Notes: generated from the sequence alone by a model not told the origin. Shown: positions 13,076 through 23,251, counted from the first letter of the stretch. The stretch is DNA of 64,000 bases from Rapana venosa (GCA_028751875.1 CM054145.1:2336476-2400475); one strand, 5' to 3'. Numbers and translations are program-made.

Positions 13076-13129
13076 GTAATGGGTTGTCCCCTATAGTGTT
13101 GTTCATTCTTTCAATCCATACGTTGTGCC

Positions 13130-13605
13130 CCATCCATTTCCTCGGCAAGAGCCATGCGATGGTTGCGAGCTTTCACCAGTTGGTGAGGTTTTTGTGGGGG
13201 GGACTCCCACACTGTTTAGGGGTGGCCGCCACATTTCTGGGATGGTGTGTAAAATCTGTCGGGTACGCGACACCCATGGCATTCTTTTTGAATGTTGTCA
13301 TCCGTACCTGAGGCATGAAATGGCCTTACTCTTACCAACAGGTGGAATGGGATTTTAACGGTGCGCACAATATGTTGAGTGCATGTATTTTCACACACAG
13401 AGCCTCGGTTTATAGACTCATCAAAAGGACTTTGACATTCAGCTTGATTTTTTTCATTTTTGTCAAAACTGGGAGGGGAAGAACGTAAGGAAAGGGCCAA
13501 AGGCTGGGAATCAAACCCCCAGAACCTCATCGGTTGTATTGTTGGTTTTTTACTTGGTTAGGTGGGGGGGCAGGTGATTGAATGTCAGTAACATCCTGCC
13601 ACCTT
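13130..13605 (-). mobile_element. tRNA-headed SINE remnant, unit 3
   Basis: On the minus strand a tRNA-like head is recognisable. The B-box-like GGTTTGATTCC lies at 13,507-13,517 (reverse) and the A-box region near 13,590. The body runs leftward to CACCAGTTGGTGAGG. Close relatives are at 22,650-22,915, 36,320-36,730 and 63,345-63,705. It is present at the same place in every unit that retains the A-to-B interval, so it is older than the unit duplications. Confidence 0.65.
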
Positions 13606-14071
13606 CCTTCTTCATTCTCTATGTAAATGTTCTAATTGGATTGGATTGGTTTTACCAACCTCTTTGTGATGAAAAGTTTTTGTTTACCTCCTCATCTCGT
13701 TCCCTCTCCTGATGAAACTGCTGTTTTGAAGATGGGTTGGTTGAAACTGACGCTGTGTGTTGTCGGTGAACAAGTTTGAGAAAGAGGGTTTTTTTTTTTA
13801 TGTATAGAAATGTTCAGACTAAAATGGTACAAGTAAAATAGCAAGGACAAAGACCCTGGGATCAAGTGGTGTGTTTAATCAATATTGATGATTGAATTTG
13901 TGTTTATTTGATGTTTTTTTTTTTTGGTTTTTATTCTGTTGCATATTTTGTTGTGTGATATAATTTCTCTTTTCTTTTATTGAGTTTTTTTTTTAAATTT
14001 TTATAGGATGTTGGTTTTTCATTGAGGATTTAATTTGGATATAATGTTTTGCTTATTGTGAATTGCGACAG
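13606..14071 (+). other. inter-module spacer before module B
   Basis: Contains GGATTGGATTGG, a TGATGAAACTGCTG stretch and the GGATGTTGGTTT block that precedes module B in all copies. It ends in a weak acceptor-like GAATTGCGACAG. No coding potential is visible. Confidence 0.55.
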
Positions 14072-14315
14072 AAATTCATACAAGAACTTCACCATGGCTT
14101 TGATTTCATATCGCCAGGATTTCAGTCTTCTCGGACTTTCTGACCTCCCTCGTCACGACTTTTCTTAACACCAGAAACTGCAGTCCTTTCATCATCCAAT
14201 CACCCAAACTTCACCATCACCAAGGACAACTTTCATCTTCACAACTGCAGTCTTCATCATCACCAGGACTTTTTTTTTTTTTATAAATAAGTAACTTTTA
14301 ACTTGTTCCCTGCAG
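14072..14315 (+). repeat. module B exon-like block, unit 3
   Basis: Starts after GCGACAG and ends at CTGCAG/GTGTATGG. It contains repeats of the type CATCATCACCAGGACTT and CTTCACAACTGCAGTC, of which the unit 4 copy has a clear 58-bp period. Several in-frame stops mean it is not a plausible coding exon. Confidence 0.65.
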
Positions 14316-14726
14316 GTGTATGGTTCTGTCTAATCTATCGTCTAAATTTGTTTCTATTTACAGTTTAAACGGTACTGGATGTGATAGCGGATGTCAGACA
14401 GTGTTGTGAATAATAAAGTTCTCTGAGGTTATGGTTGTTGGGAGAGAATTTTGATTTTGTGTGACACTGAATGTGTGTATTGGTAAGGGGAAGCTGAGAG
14501 TTTTCTCTACTGAGGAAAATGGTAATGATGTGTAAGCCAAGATAGGGGGCAGCACAACATCCTGTGGTGTAAGTCAGTGTAACGATATATCTGTGTTTGT
14601 CTAGTGTGTGGTAATGTTTTCCTTTTGGAATGTTATTTCATTGATGTATTTTTACATGGCTTGTGGTCATCACCTGCAGAGATGTGTCTGTTTTTCAGAA
14701 GTTACTGTTTTGTGTGTTTATGGCAG

Positions 14727-15003
14727 GTCTTCATCTTTGCAGAATTTCTAGATCACAAGGACATTTTCATCACCACTTGGACTTCATTGCAAGGACTTCA
14801 GCTTCATCAGGATGTCTCTATGTGGAGGACGGCTTTATCACTGCATGGAATTTTTTCATTGCTACAAGGACATCTCTTCATCAACGCATCATTTTTTCAT
14901 CGCACAAGGAATCTCTTCATCACCGCAAAGACTTCTTCTCACTTGCAAGGACACATTCCACTGCAGGACTTCCAGGAAATACTCTTTGACTGCTTCCCTT
15001 CAG
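14727..15003 (+). repeat. module C exon-like block, unit 3
   Basis: Acceptor-like TTTATGGCAG at 14,726 and donor-like TTCAG/GTATGG at 15,003/15,004. It begins with a fixed GTCTTCATCTTTGCAGAATT region, then repeats of the AAGGACATCTCTTCATCA type. Downstream is the paralogous flank GTCACTGTCC, ACTTGTAATGGATTAGG. Confidence 0.65.
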
Positions 15004-15378
15004 GTATGGTCGTGTCACTGTCCCTCTTCTTCTGTATACAATATGACTTGTAATGGATTAGGGAGGATACCACACTGGGAGAAATCCTTGATGACATGCC
15101 ACTTGGAGGTTTACTGACCTCAATGTGTGTTTATTCTAAAAAGTGGTAGTAGTGATCTGTAGATAGAAAACGTCGTGAAACAAGTGTAGCATTGGTAGGA
15201 AGAATGCAAGACTGCATGAAGTCAGGATGCATTAAGTTTATACTGTGCTATGGTTCTGTGATGATTTGTTTCTTCTTGTGTCGTTTCGCTGTTCTTTCTT
15301 TTTAACTACCTGCTTGAAAGCTGCTCCAGTTTTCTCTTTTGAGATAATGTTTTCTTTGTTGGTTTTTTTTTTGGACAG

Positions 15379-15519
15379 CATCTGAAACATGGCAGGAACT
15401 TTTCCTCCTCTCAGGGATTTCAGTCTATATCAAACACACTTGCTCAAACCAAGCATTTGATCGCCCCAGCACTTATCAACACCAGACTTAAACGTCGACT
15501 TGTACGAGTTCCCTGCAAG
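15379..15519 (+). repeat. module D exon-like block, unit 3
   Basis: Acceptor-like TTTTTTTGGACAG and donor-like CTGCAAG/GTAAGG, the latter close to the metazoan consensus. The internal ATCAACACCAG(C/A)CTT repeats are about 17 bp. The upstream TTTTGAGATAAT motif lies about 40 bases before the block start. Confidence 0.7.
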
Positions 15520-15872
15520 GTAAGGTTCTGTCACATGTATTCACTATTTTACTACAAACAGTGACGGCTGTCAGGCTCTGATGCGATGTGTGAAAAAGAT
15601 TCAGATGATACTTGCTTAGGTAGATTTTTGAGAGTAACAGTTGTTCGTCTCACGGTGGGGGCGGGTTCATGTAGAGAATAAAAATGTCAAAACAGATAAG
15701 CCAAGAGCTAGTGGGCGAATGAAGGTGTATGATACTTAGTGATCGCACTGTGCAGGCTCTGTGATGATTTCATGACATATAAAAAAAATAATCATTTTTA
15801 ATAAATGGCTGTTAATCCCAACCAGGAATTGTCTTTTTTGAGATGATAATTTCTTCTGTTTTTTTATTGCAG

Positions 15873-16065
15873 ACTCTTCGCAGACTTTCAAGCATGGCAG
15901 GGACTTTTATGGCCGTAAGGACTTTGTCTTGCCCGGACTAACTTCATCACAAGATTTACCCTTGAAACAAGGACTTTGCCAGGATAACTTCATCACAAGA
16001 CATCTTCCTTGTAACAAGGACATTGTCTATGATGGATAATTCATCACAAGATCTCCTTGTACAAA
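15873..16065 (+). repeat. module E exon-like block, unit 3 (53-bp repeat, few copies)
   Basis: Begins after a strong acceptor-like TTTTTTTATTGCAG. The GGATAACTTCATCACAAGAC repeat is present about three times here, versus about eleven in unit 5. No clear donor is seen in this copy. Confidence 0.65.
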
Positions 16066-16074
16066 GACAGTGTC

Positions 16075-16235
16075 TTTGGGGACACAGTTTGGATTGGAAC
16101 TGACCAGAGGAGTCAGTGCTGATGTGAACTGCAGGGTGAAATCCTCTGAAACAGGCGTCTCTGTGGTGCCTTGATCCCAGACCATCAGATCACTAGCATA
16201 ATGCTCTGCTGTCCTGCCCCTCAATATTATGTATA
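16075..16235 (-). mobile_element. SINE remnant (block F), unit 3
   Basis: The reverse complement reads as a decayed tRNA-like head: GGGGCAGGACAGCAGAGC, then a CTGGGATCAAGG-type B-box region. It resembles the right-hand head at 60,550-60,600. It is copied in units 1, 3, 5, 6 and 7. Confidence 0.5.
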
Positions 16236-16430
16236 TACATTTTTATATGTAAACATTTCTTATAAAAAAGGGATAGTTTCTGCATTAAAGTCTTAATACA
16301 TTAATGGTGTATTGCACCATTTTCTGTGGTGATTGTTTCATATTTGAAAAATTGTTGTTCTTTGTTTTATGATTAATGCGCATAAGTTTTGTGTTTTGAG
16401 ATAATAAAGTGGTTTTTTTATCATCCTCAG

Positions 16431-17080
16431 GACTTCAAAACTTGACCATGGCCAAGACGTCATCTTTCTGCATTGTGGCCAAGACTTCATCGTCACCAAG
16501 ACTTCATCATCGCCAAGACTTCATCATCACCAGGACTTCTTCATCACCAAGACTTCATCATCACCAAGACTTCTTCATCACCAAGACTTCTTCATCACCA
16601 AGACTTCTTCATCACCAAGACTTCTTCATCACCAAGACTTCTTCATCACCAAGACTTCAACACAAGGATTCCATCATCACCAAGACTTCATCATCACCAA
16701 GACTTCATCATCACCAAGACTTCATCATCACCAAGACTTCTTCATCACCAAGACTTCATCATCAACAAGACTTCATCATCACCAAGACTTCATCATTACC
16801 AAGACTTCATCATCACCAAGACTTCATCATCACCAAGACTTCGTCATCACCAAGACTTCATCATCACCAAGACTTCTTCATCACCAAGACTTCTTCATCA
16901 CCAAGACTTCATCATCACCAAGACTTCATCATCACCAAGACTTTAGCAACACAGACTTCAACACAAAGACTTGATCATGGCAAAGAGTTTTACAAGGCAA
17001 AGATTTTATTCATCGTTATGAAGTGTTCAACAATGCCAAAACTTTGTCATCGTTGGGAAAAGTTATTGCTTCAAGCAAAA
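16431..17080 (+). repeat. module G, unit 3 (17-bp tandem array)
   Basis: Follows the acceptor-like TTTTTATCATCCTCAG. After a unique lead-in (GACTTCAAAACTTGACC) there are about 26 repeats of TTCATCATCACCAAGAC at 16,490-16,945, then a non-repeated tail. Because 17 is not a multiple of 3 and the repeat has no stop in the plus frames, all three frames read the same 17-residue Ser/His/Ile/Thr-rich repeat. One open frame runs 16,409-17,161. I treat this as a property of the repeat, not as evidence of a gene. Confidence 0.75.
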
Positions 17081-17104
17081 CTGTGGGCTAGACTTTATCA
17101 TGGA

Positions 17105-17245
17105 TTATCACAGACATGTTGCCACGGCATATTTGAAGCCACACTCTTGGTTCTGTTGTAAAACCAGCTCCACAGTTGTATTGCTGATGTACATGCTTCT
17201 TCAGGACACAATGCTCCTGTCTTAATGATAGGACGTCAGTCTGGA
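17105..17245 (+). repeat. block H, unit 3
   Basis: Non-tandem block with CATATTTGAAGCCACACTC and CAATGCTCCTGTCTTAATGA. It recurs as H' at 18,150-18,265 in the same unit and in units 1, 2, 5, 6 and 7. Confidence 0.7.
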
Positions 17246-17344
17246 TGAATTTTGGGTTGTATGATTTTTTGTTTTTTAAATCCTGTTGTTTGAGGCATGA
17301 CTTTGTTTTTGTGTTTTCTTCTTTTTTTTTGTTTCTTGTTTTTG

Positions 17345-17490
17345 ATGAGTGTGTGTAGGTGACATGAATTTTGGATGTCAGAAAATGGAAGTGGGAAAAA
17401 AGAGGAGGATGGAGGACCCACAAAAAAAAGAAAAAGAAATGGGGAAAAGAAAAGGTGGTTGGAGGCCCCTCAAAATTAAAAAAAAAAAAA
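17345..17490 (+). repeat. block I, unit 3 (purine-rich minisatellite, 1-2 copies)
   Basis: GTAGGTGACATGAATTTTGG, then AAGTGGGAAAAAAGAGGAGG, then the purine-rich repeat ending GGTGGTTGGAGGCCCC. Only about one full repeat is present here, against four or more at 33,180-33,455. Confidence 0.7.
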
Positions 17491-17504
17491 TTAACAACAA
17501 AATA

Positions 17505-18090
17505 GTGTCTGACTCTTTATGGCTGTACTGATGTCACCATTTATTGACTTTATAGCGAGTTTTAAAATGATAATTTTAATCCTGACATCTGTTGAGTTGT
17601 CCATTGAACCTTTGTTGTAGATGGGCTGGACTGGATATTTGTTAATTTGTGAAAGCAGCACCAAAGTTGTAGTACTTGTGTGTATGATGTTGTAATGTAG
17701 CCTTACAATGACCATGACTTGTGTGTATGATGTTTGAAGTGGAAAAGCAGTGATCTAAGTAGCTAGTGCTTTGTTGTCATTTGGATCAGACTGAACTTGT
17801 GTTGATGGTCTCCTAGTGCAGAAATGATGTTTGTTGTGATGTGTGGAGAAAAGATTGTGGTGGTGAAGTCAGTGTTGATGTGGGCAGGCAGGAAGAGAAT
17901 GAATTGTGGTGTGGGCAAATCCATGCTGTGGCCTTAGGACTGACAATAACGCCATGGCAGACTGGAGTGCAACAGAGAGAGAGAGAGGTGAAAGCAGCGT
18001 GAATTTTGGGGTGTGGTTTTGTGTGTGGAGTTGGCAGTTAGCTAACCAGTAGTTACTGTATGATTTTTCAGTTTGCATTTGTGTGTGTGT
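17505..18090 (+). repeat. block J, unit 3 (single-copy part of the unit)
   Basis: About 585 bases without internal tandem repeats, conserved at 280-740, 7,540-8,060, 33,475-34,080 and 42,220-42,655 plus 43,990-44,120. No ORF, tRNA or known repeat is recognised. Its consistent conservation makes it the best single-copy marker for counting units. Confidence 0.65.
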
Positions 18091-18149
18091 GTGAGAGATA
18101 GGGGAAGGAAGGAAACCTGTGCACTGGTGTTTTTATGGATTATTATTAT

Positions 18150-18590
18150 GTTGCCGTGACATATTTGAAGCAGCACTCTTGGTCCTGTTGTAAAACCAGC
18201 TCCACAGTTGTATTGCTGATGTACATGCTTGTTGAAGACACAATGCTCCTGTCTTAATGATATACTACTTCAGTTTGTTTGAGTTAATTTTTGTTTGTTT
18301 TGGTTCTTTAAAAGTATTTTTAAGCCTGTTGTTTAGAATATCACTTTGATATTTTTTCTTTGTTCTTGTTGATTCAGTGTTTATGTAGGTGACATGGATT
18401 TTGGATGTCGGGAACTGAAACTGGAAGGAAAAGAGAGGAGGCTGGAGGGTCCACCCAAAAAAAAAAAAAAATGGGGAAAAGAAAATGTGGTTGGCGGCTC
18501 CACACATAGAAAGAAGAGAAACAAAAATGTCTGGTAAAAAGGAGGTTGGAGGCCCCACAAAAGAAAAAGTATGTCTGACTCAGAGTATGT
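18150..18590 (+). repeat. blocks H' and I', unit 3 (internal duplicate of H-I)
   Basis: H' 18,150-18,265 and I' 18,365-18,590 repeat H-I from about 1,045 bases upstream, with divergence (CACTCTTGGTCC versus CACTCTTGGTTC). The remaining 18,591-18,780 is spacer without recognised content. Confidence 0.65.
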
Positions 18591-18789
18591 TTCTATCACC
18601 ATTATACATTTTGTTGAGTTTGTCATTCCCATTTCATATCATAACTTTTAAAAAATTGTCAATTGGGGGAAAAAAATCATGGTCTTGTTATTGAAGTCTA
18701 GTTTGTGTCTGGTTAATTATCTTTGTATTGCTCAATCAGTGATAGATTTGTTTGACATCTGCTGGGAAATTTAGGCGTTCATTGCTGCA

Positions 18790-19451
18790 AGGACTTCTTT
18801 CTCTCTGCAAGGATGTCTTCACTGCTGCTAGAATCTGATCAGTGCAAGGACTACTTCATCACTGCAAGGACTACTTCATCACTGCAAGGACTACTTCATC
18901 ACTGCAAGGACTACTTCATCACTGCAAGGACTACTTCATCACTGCAAGGACTACTTCATCACTGCAAGGACTACTTCATCACTGCAAGGACTACTTCAAG
19001 ACTACTTCATCACTGCAAGGACTACTTCATCACTGCAAGGACTACTTCATCACTGCAAGGACTACTTCATCACTGCAAGGACTACTTCATCACTGCAAGG
19101 ACTACTTCATCACTGCAAGGACTTCTTCATTACTACAAGGACTACTTCATCACTGCAAGGACTTCTTCATCACTGCAAGGACTTCTTCATCACTTCAAGG
19201 ACTTCTTCATCACTACAAGGACTACTTCATCACTGCAAGGACTTCTTCATCACTGCAAGGACTACTTCATCACTGCAAGGACTTCTTCATCACTACAAGG
19301 AGTACTTCATCACTGCAAGGACTACTTCATCAGTGCAAGGACTACTCCATCACTACAAGGACTTCTTCATCACTACAAGGACTACTTCATCACTGCAAGG
19401 ACTACTTCATTGCCACGACTTCAAAAGTCAACGTTCACTGGTTACTTCAAG
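18790..19451 (+). repeat. module A, unit 4: expanded 20-bp satellite array
   Basis: About 28 repeats of ACTACTTCATCACTGCAAGG from 18,842 to 19,412, near-perfect on the left and diverging to the right, with one 12-base truncated unit near 19,000. A donor-like TTCAAG/GTATGG ends the block at 19,451/19,452. The plus strand is stop-free in all three frames, giving overlapping open frames of over 220 codons that repeat the same 20 residues. This follows from the repeat arithmetic and is probably not coding. Confidence 0.85.
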
Positions 19452-19813
19452 GTATGGTTCTGTCACCTCTGCTCTTCATTCTTTTCATTTCTTTTTTCCC
19501 CATTCCTAGGCTTGAGCTCTGAGGTTCACCAGTGGTGAGAGGTTTGTGTTTGGGGCTGGTCCCCCCCTCCCCCCCCTCCTGCGAACACACTCCATAGGTG
19601 GCTGCATTCTAACTTTGGGGATGATCAGGTCAAGTCAAGTCAAGTCAAAAACACGTTAATCATCCCATGAAGGGCAATTACAATATTACTGACAGGCACA
19701 TTGATACGTATCAAAAATCTCAAAGACACAAAAAGCTATATTTCATATTGCTTAAACATTTCAAAATGACTTCAATGTCACGAACACACACACACAAACA
19801 CACACGCGCGCAT

Positions 19814-19848
<35 letters not shown>

Positions 19849-20134
19849 CACACATCTATTGTGAACACAATGTTAAACCCATTGACTAGAAGACATAAAA
19901 ACTTATGTTTTACGCGTGCACATACGCAACACGTACACACGCACGTACGTGCATGTGCAAACACACCCACGCACACCCAAACCATACACCAATATATGAA
20001 TTCAATGTTTAAAGACCATTGACTAGAAGACAGACTTATTTCACACACCCACGCACCCACACCCACACCAAAAATTAAAAAGCAAATGCACTGCTTATTC
20101 AGTGTACCATCTGAAAATAAAACTTTGACTTTGA

Positions 20135-21030
20135 ACCAGCCGCCATGGCGCAGTGGTTAGCGCCTTGGGTTATGGACTGGAAGGTCGTGGGTTCGATTCC
20201 CATAAGAGTCATAGGGATTTTTTGGACTCCGGCCGGCTCCTACCCAGAGTGAGTGTGCTGTGGGCTCAGTGGGAAGACTGGGACCACACAGTCGAGCTTC
20301 ATCCACTTAACGGATGCGAGTTTGAGAGTGTTGCTCAAATTACCTGACCAACACTGCAGGTGTCTGTATCTCTCGGGCCCGGTTGACGCCGGAATATATT
20401 ATGATAGTAAGCATAGAGAACAACCCTGTCAAGTAGTCTCAAAGCATATGCACTTCTACAGCAGCATAATTACGTCATCCTCATTGTCATTGATCATCAT
20501 GCAATTAAAAAAATTGCCTCTGATTCGGTGGTCCCAGTTTCTCTGGTCTCATGGTGACCTCAGATTCGGTCTGCCCATACACTTCTGTGCCTGTAGTGAG
20601 TTTGTGTCAAAGCCTTTGGGGTTGGAGGTTTGCGGGGGACGGTCGTTGGAGGGACGTTGTGGTGGTTGCCACCTGGGGTGGGCAACTCACTCAGTCTGGC
20701 TCCGCGACAGCTAATACTGTCGTTAGTAGGGGGCTTAGTAGGTGGTGTCCTGCATATGTTAGCTCAGAACAGGCTCCACTGAACACCACCAAAGTGACCC
20801 AGCAGCAGTGCAGGGCCCCTCTGGCTGGTGGTCCCACGGCGGCCTGATAGTGATTGGCTCCCTGTGGACCTCCAACTCTGGGGATGAGACATAACAAATC
20901 TGGGTATGGTTGTGGCGGGGAGATTGGAATGAGCGTCATGGGAACAGCAAGACGGGGGACGTCACAGAAGATGAGGCAGCAAAAAACAAACAAACAAAAA
21001 ACAACAACTTTGACTTTGACTTTGACTTGA
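20135..21030 (+). mobile_element. long tRNA-headed SINE-like element nested in LINE copy 1
   Basis: The pol III promoter is clear: A box TGGCGCAGTGG at 20,146-20,156 and B box GGTTCGATTCC at 20,190-20,200. The body is unusually long (about 0.9 kb) and collinear with copies at 48,095-48,960 (plus) and 58,745-59,390 (minus). It ends in an A/CAA-rich stretch plus (CTTTGA)n. The bases AACTTTGACTTTGA occur at 20,121-20,134 and 21,006-21,019, which may be a target-site duplication or two related tails. Confidence 0.8.
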
Positions 21031-21141
21031 CACACACACATACACACTTATGTATTGACTACACTCATAACAATGACAATCAGGCAAGTAATTCAGAGAA
21101 ATGTAAAAACTGGATAGTCAACATCATTGTGAATTCAGAAT

Positions 21142-22116
21142 TCAAATGCTTACTGGCACAAAAAAATTTCTTCTTCTGTTAGTTTTGCTGATGGGACACT
21201 GAAAACGGTGTTCCGAAGGCAACAACTGAAATTCTGGAAACAAAGCATGGGAAGGATCAGCCAAAATGGCAGTGGCTTTGCGTACAAGCTGCTGATTGCA
21301 GAACAACATGAGATCTCTTTGTTCTTTTCCAATTATTTTTGAGCAGATTCTTACAATTCTCTGCAGGCCATTCTTGTTTTTAACACTAAGGTTATTGTAC
21401 CAACAAATGAAAGCAAAACTTAGAACACTCTCTATGTAAGACTTGTAAAACAAAGAAAGAATCTTTTTGTCTACAAAAAATGAGTTCAGTTTCCTCAGAA
21501 AATACACACGTTGTTGTCCCTTTTTGGCGATAGTGTCAGTGTTAACGTCCCAGTTTAACGTGTGGTCAAAGACAGTTCCCAGATACTTATAGTTTGAAAC
21601 GTTTTCAACTTCCTGATTATGGATAATAATATTCTTAGGAGTATGCCCTGATCTTCTGAAGTCGATAGGCAGGTCTTTAGTTTTAGAAACATTTAGCTCT
21701 ACATAGGCCTCGTCACACCAGTGTATGAACTCGGTGAGGGCTGGACCGTGTTCTAAGACTGATCCGGATAAGAGAGATAACAGAGCACTGTCGTCTGCAA
21801 ACTTTACCAGAAAGGAATTTCCAAAATTGCTTTTGCAATCTGTGTATAGAATGTACAGAAGTGGTGAGAGGACGCAACCCTGTGGAGAACCAGTGCAGGT
21901 AAATCTAACCGAAGAAGATATTTTGTTGGCCAAAACACGCCGTGGCCTGTTGGTTAAAAATTCAATCAGCCAACGAACAAGTTGATTGTCTACGTCAAAC
22001 TTTGAAATTATTTTGTTAACCAGAACGTGAGGCTGCATTGTATTGAAAGCTGAACTAAAGTCAGCAAACAATATTGGCTTGAGAGTTGTTTCCAAGTGGC
22101 TGTACAACTTGTTCAA
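21142..22116 (-). CDS. reverse transcriptase C-terminal two thirds, non-LTR element copy 1
   Basis: An open frame of 324 residues, the longest credible coding sequence in the window. Visible RT motifs: DFSSAFNT (palm, first catalytic Asp), GSPQGCVLSPLLYILYTD, then LVKFADDSALLSLLSG with the catalytic FADD pair, followed by LNVSKTKDLPIDFRRSG and YKYLGTVFDH in the thumb-side region. A few residues around YTDCKSN appear lost relative to the copy at 61,973-62,548 (YTDDYRSS). The first Met is internal, not a natural start. It would copy element RNA by target-primed reverse transcription, but without endonuclease it cannot be autonomous. Confidence 0.85.
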   Translation of the reverse strand: MNKLYSHLETTLKPILFADFSSAFNTMQPHVLVNKIISKFDVDNQLVRWLIEFLTNRPRRVLANKISSSVRFTCTGSPQGCVLSPLLYILYTDCKSNFGNSFLVKFADDSALLSLLSGSVLEHGPALTEFIHWCDEAYVELNVSKTKDLPIDFRRSGHTPKNIIIHNQEVENVSNYKYLGTVFDHTLNWDVNTDTIAKKGQQRVYFLRKLNSFFVDKKILSLFYKSYIESVLSFAFICWYNNLSVKNKNGLQRIVRICSKIIGKEQRDLMLFCNQQLVRKATAILADPSHALFPEFQLLPSEHRFQCPISKTNRRRNFFVPVSI

Positions 22117-22185
22117 AATGAACAGTTTGGCATCTTCGACACCTCGTCCTGTCCTGTACGCAAATTGTAGTGGGTCAAGGTCTTT

Positions 22186-22600
22186 CTATGTCGCGGAAAG
22201 AATGAGAGATTTTATGATCTTTTCTAGCGTTTTCATCACAAGAGATGTGAGAGCTACAGGTCTAAAATTGTTAGGCTGAGAAGGATTGGGTTTCTTTGGA
22301 AGAGGTATTACATTGGAAGTTTTCCAAATAACTGGAATCTGACAAGTATCCAGTGAGGCCTGAGTGAAGGACACTGGCAAGCTCAGTAGCGCAGAATTTC
22401 AGGGTTCTTCCACATATACCATCTGGTCCGGAAGATTTGTTAATATGTATTGCCTTTAAGTGCTTACAGATAATTTCTTCATCAACAATGACGCTATTCT
22501 CAAGAACTAGGGGTTGCTTCAGGTCATTTATTTCATCTGAGAAATCATGCTTTTCAAAGCGAGGAAAAAATGCGCTTAGATGGTCTGGTAAGTTGTTATC
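22186..22600 (-). pseudogene. reverse transcriptase N-terminal part, frameshifted, copy 1
   Basis: Upstream continuation of the same RT. Two frames are needed: one carries KSSGPDGICGRTLKF (RT finger region), another carries NVIPLPKKPNPSQP and FRPVALTSLVMKTLEKII. Frameshifts lie near 22,375 and 22,190. The junction with array sequence is near 22,600. Confidence 0.75.
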
Positions 22601-22649
22601 ACATTAATGGTGTCTAAACATGAGATGTGTGTGCTTGCCTTTTTAAAAT

Positions 22650-22915
22650 GTTGTCATACATTCCAACCAGCACTAAATGGCTTACTCTTCTGAATGGTGG
22701 AACGGGTTTTAACTTGCGCACAGTATGTTCTGCATACATTCACACCCGGGGCCTTTGTTTATAGCCTCATCCGAAGGACTTTGACATACAGTTTTAATTT
22801 TCCCATTAATAAACTGGGAAGAAAGGGCAAGGCTGGAATCGAACCCAGAACCTCATGGTTTACTTGTTAGGCAGGTGAATGTCTTAACCATCCTGCCACC
22901 TGCCTTCTTCATTCT
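22650..22915 (-). mobile_element. tRNA-headed SINE remnant, unit 4
   Basis: Minus strand: A box TGGCAGGATGG (22,888-22,898) and B box GGTTCGATTCC (22,835-22,845), both close to consensus. The body extends leftward with GCGCACAGTATGTTCTGC. It is the counterpart of 13,310-13,605, in the A-to-B interval of the unit. Confidence 0.75.
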
Positions 22916-23251
22916 CTATGTAAATGATTTGGATTGGATTGGATTGGTTACCACCCTGTTGATGAAGTGTCCTGATGACACTGCTGTTGAAGATGGGTGA
23001 AACTGACGCTGTGTGTGTTATGAACAAGTTGAAGAGGGTTTTTTATGTATAGAAATGTTCAGAATAAAATGGTACAAGTAAATAGCAAGAAAAGACACCT
23101 GGATCAAGTGATGATGTATTGATGTTATACTGTGCTATTTTGTGTGATTTAATTTCTCTTTTCTTTTTATTGATTTTTTAAATTTTTATAGGATGTTGGT
23201 TTCTCCTTGAGATAATATTGATAAATGTTTTGCTATTTGTGTATGCGACAG

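Larger units (their letters stand above)
12795..18590 (+). repeat. higher-order repeat unit 3, the most complete clean copy (A to I')
   Basis: Reference copy of the array unit. Order: A 12,795-13,075; SINE remnant 13,130-13,605; B 14,072-14,315; C 14,727-15,003; D 15,379-15,519; E 15,873-16,065; SINE remnant F 16,075-16,235; G 16,431-17,080; H 17,105-17,245; I 17,345-17,490; J 17,505-18,090; H' 18,150-18,265; I' 18,365-18,590. The modules share paralogous flanks: a donor-like AAG/GT followed by ATGGTTCTGTCACC, then ACTGGATGTGATAGC, then GATAAAGTTCTCTGAGG, then a TTTTGAGATAAT-type motif and the next acceptor. No frame is open across the unit, so a protein product is unlikely. A spliced non-coding transcript is possible but unproven. 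Confidence 0.8.
19625..22600 (-). mobile_element. non-LTR retrotransposon, copy 1 (5'-truncated, SINE nested in 3' UTR)
   Basis: Minus-strand element. Its 3' end is at 19,625, with a (TTGAC)n tail seen as TCAAGTCAAGTCAAGTC. The long AC-rich 3' UTR is 19,630-20,120 and 21,030-21,140, and the reverse transcriptase runs from about 22,600 down to 21,142. It interrupts unit 4 between module A and the SINE that precedes B. The RT sequence has the features of the Jockey/CR1-type superclade, but I cannot name the clade safely. The 5' part (ORF1, endonuclease) is missing. Confidence 0.8.

Noticed and set aside
16409..17161. 250-codon Ser/His/Ile/Thr repeat frame as a silk-like or metal-binding repeat protein gene
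   Set aside because: The repeat is stop-free in all three frames because of its 17-bp length, and other modules in the unit are full of stops. No start context, signal peptide or conserved ends across units support a protein.
18813..19538. Arrays mistaken for CRISPR
   Set aside because: Repeats are contiguous with no unique spacers, and the context is clearly eukaryotic.
19761..20066. Cys/Val-rich minus frame of 101 codons
   Set aside because: Translation of AC/GT microsatellite sequence in the LINE 3' UTR.
20137..20210. Functional tRNA genes at 20,137, 54,293, 22,843 and 63,634
   Set aside because: A and B boxes are good, but a paired acceptor stem and anticodon arm are not evident, and the heads continue into repeated SINE bodies.
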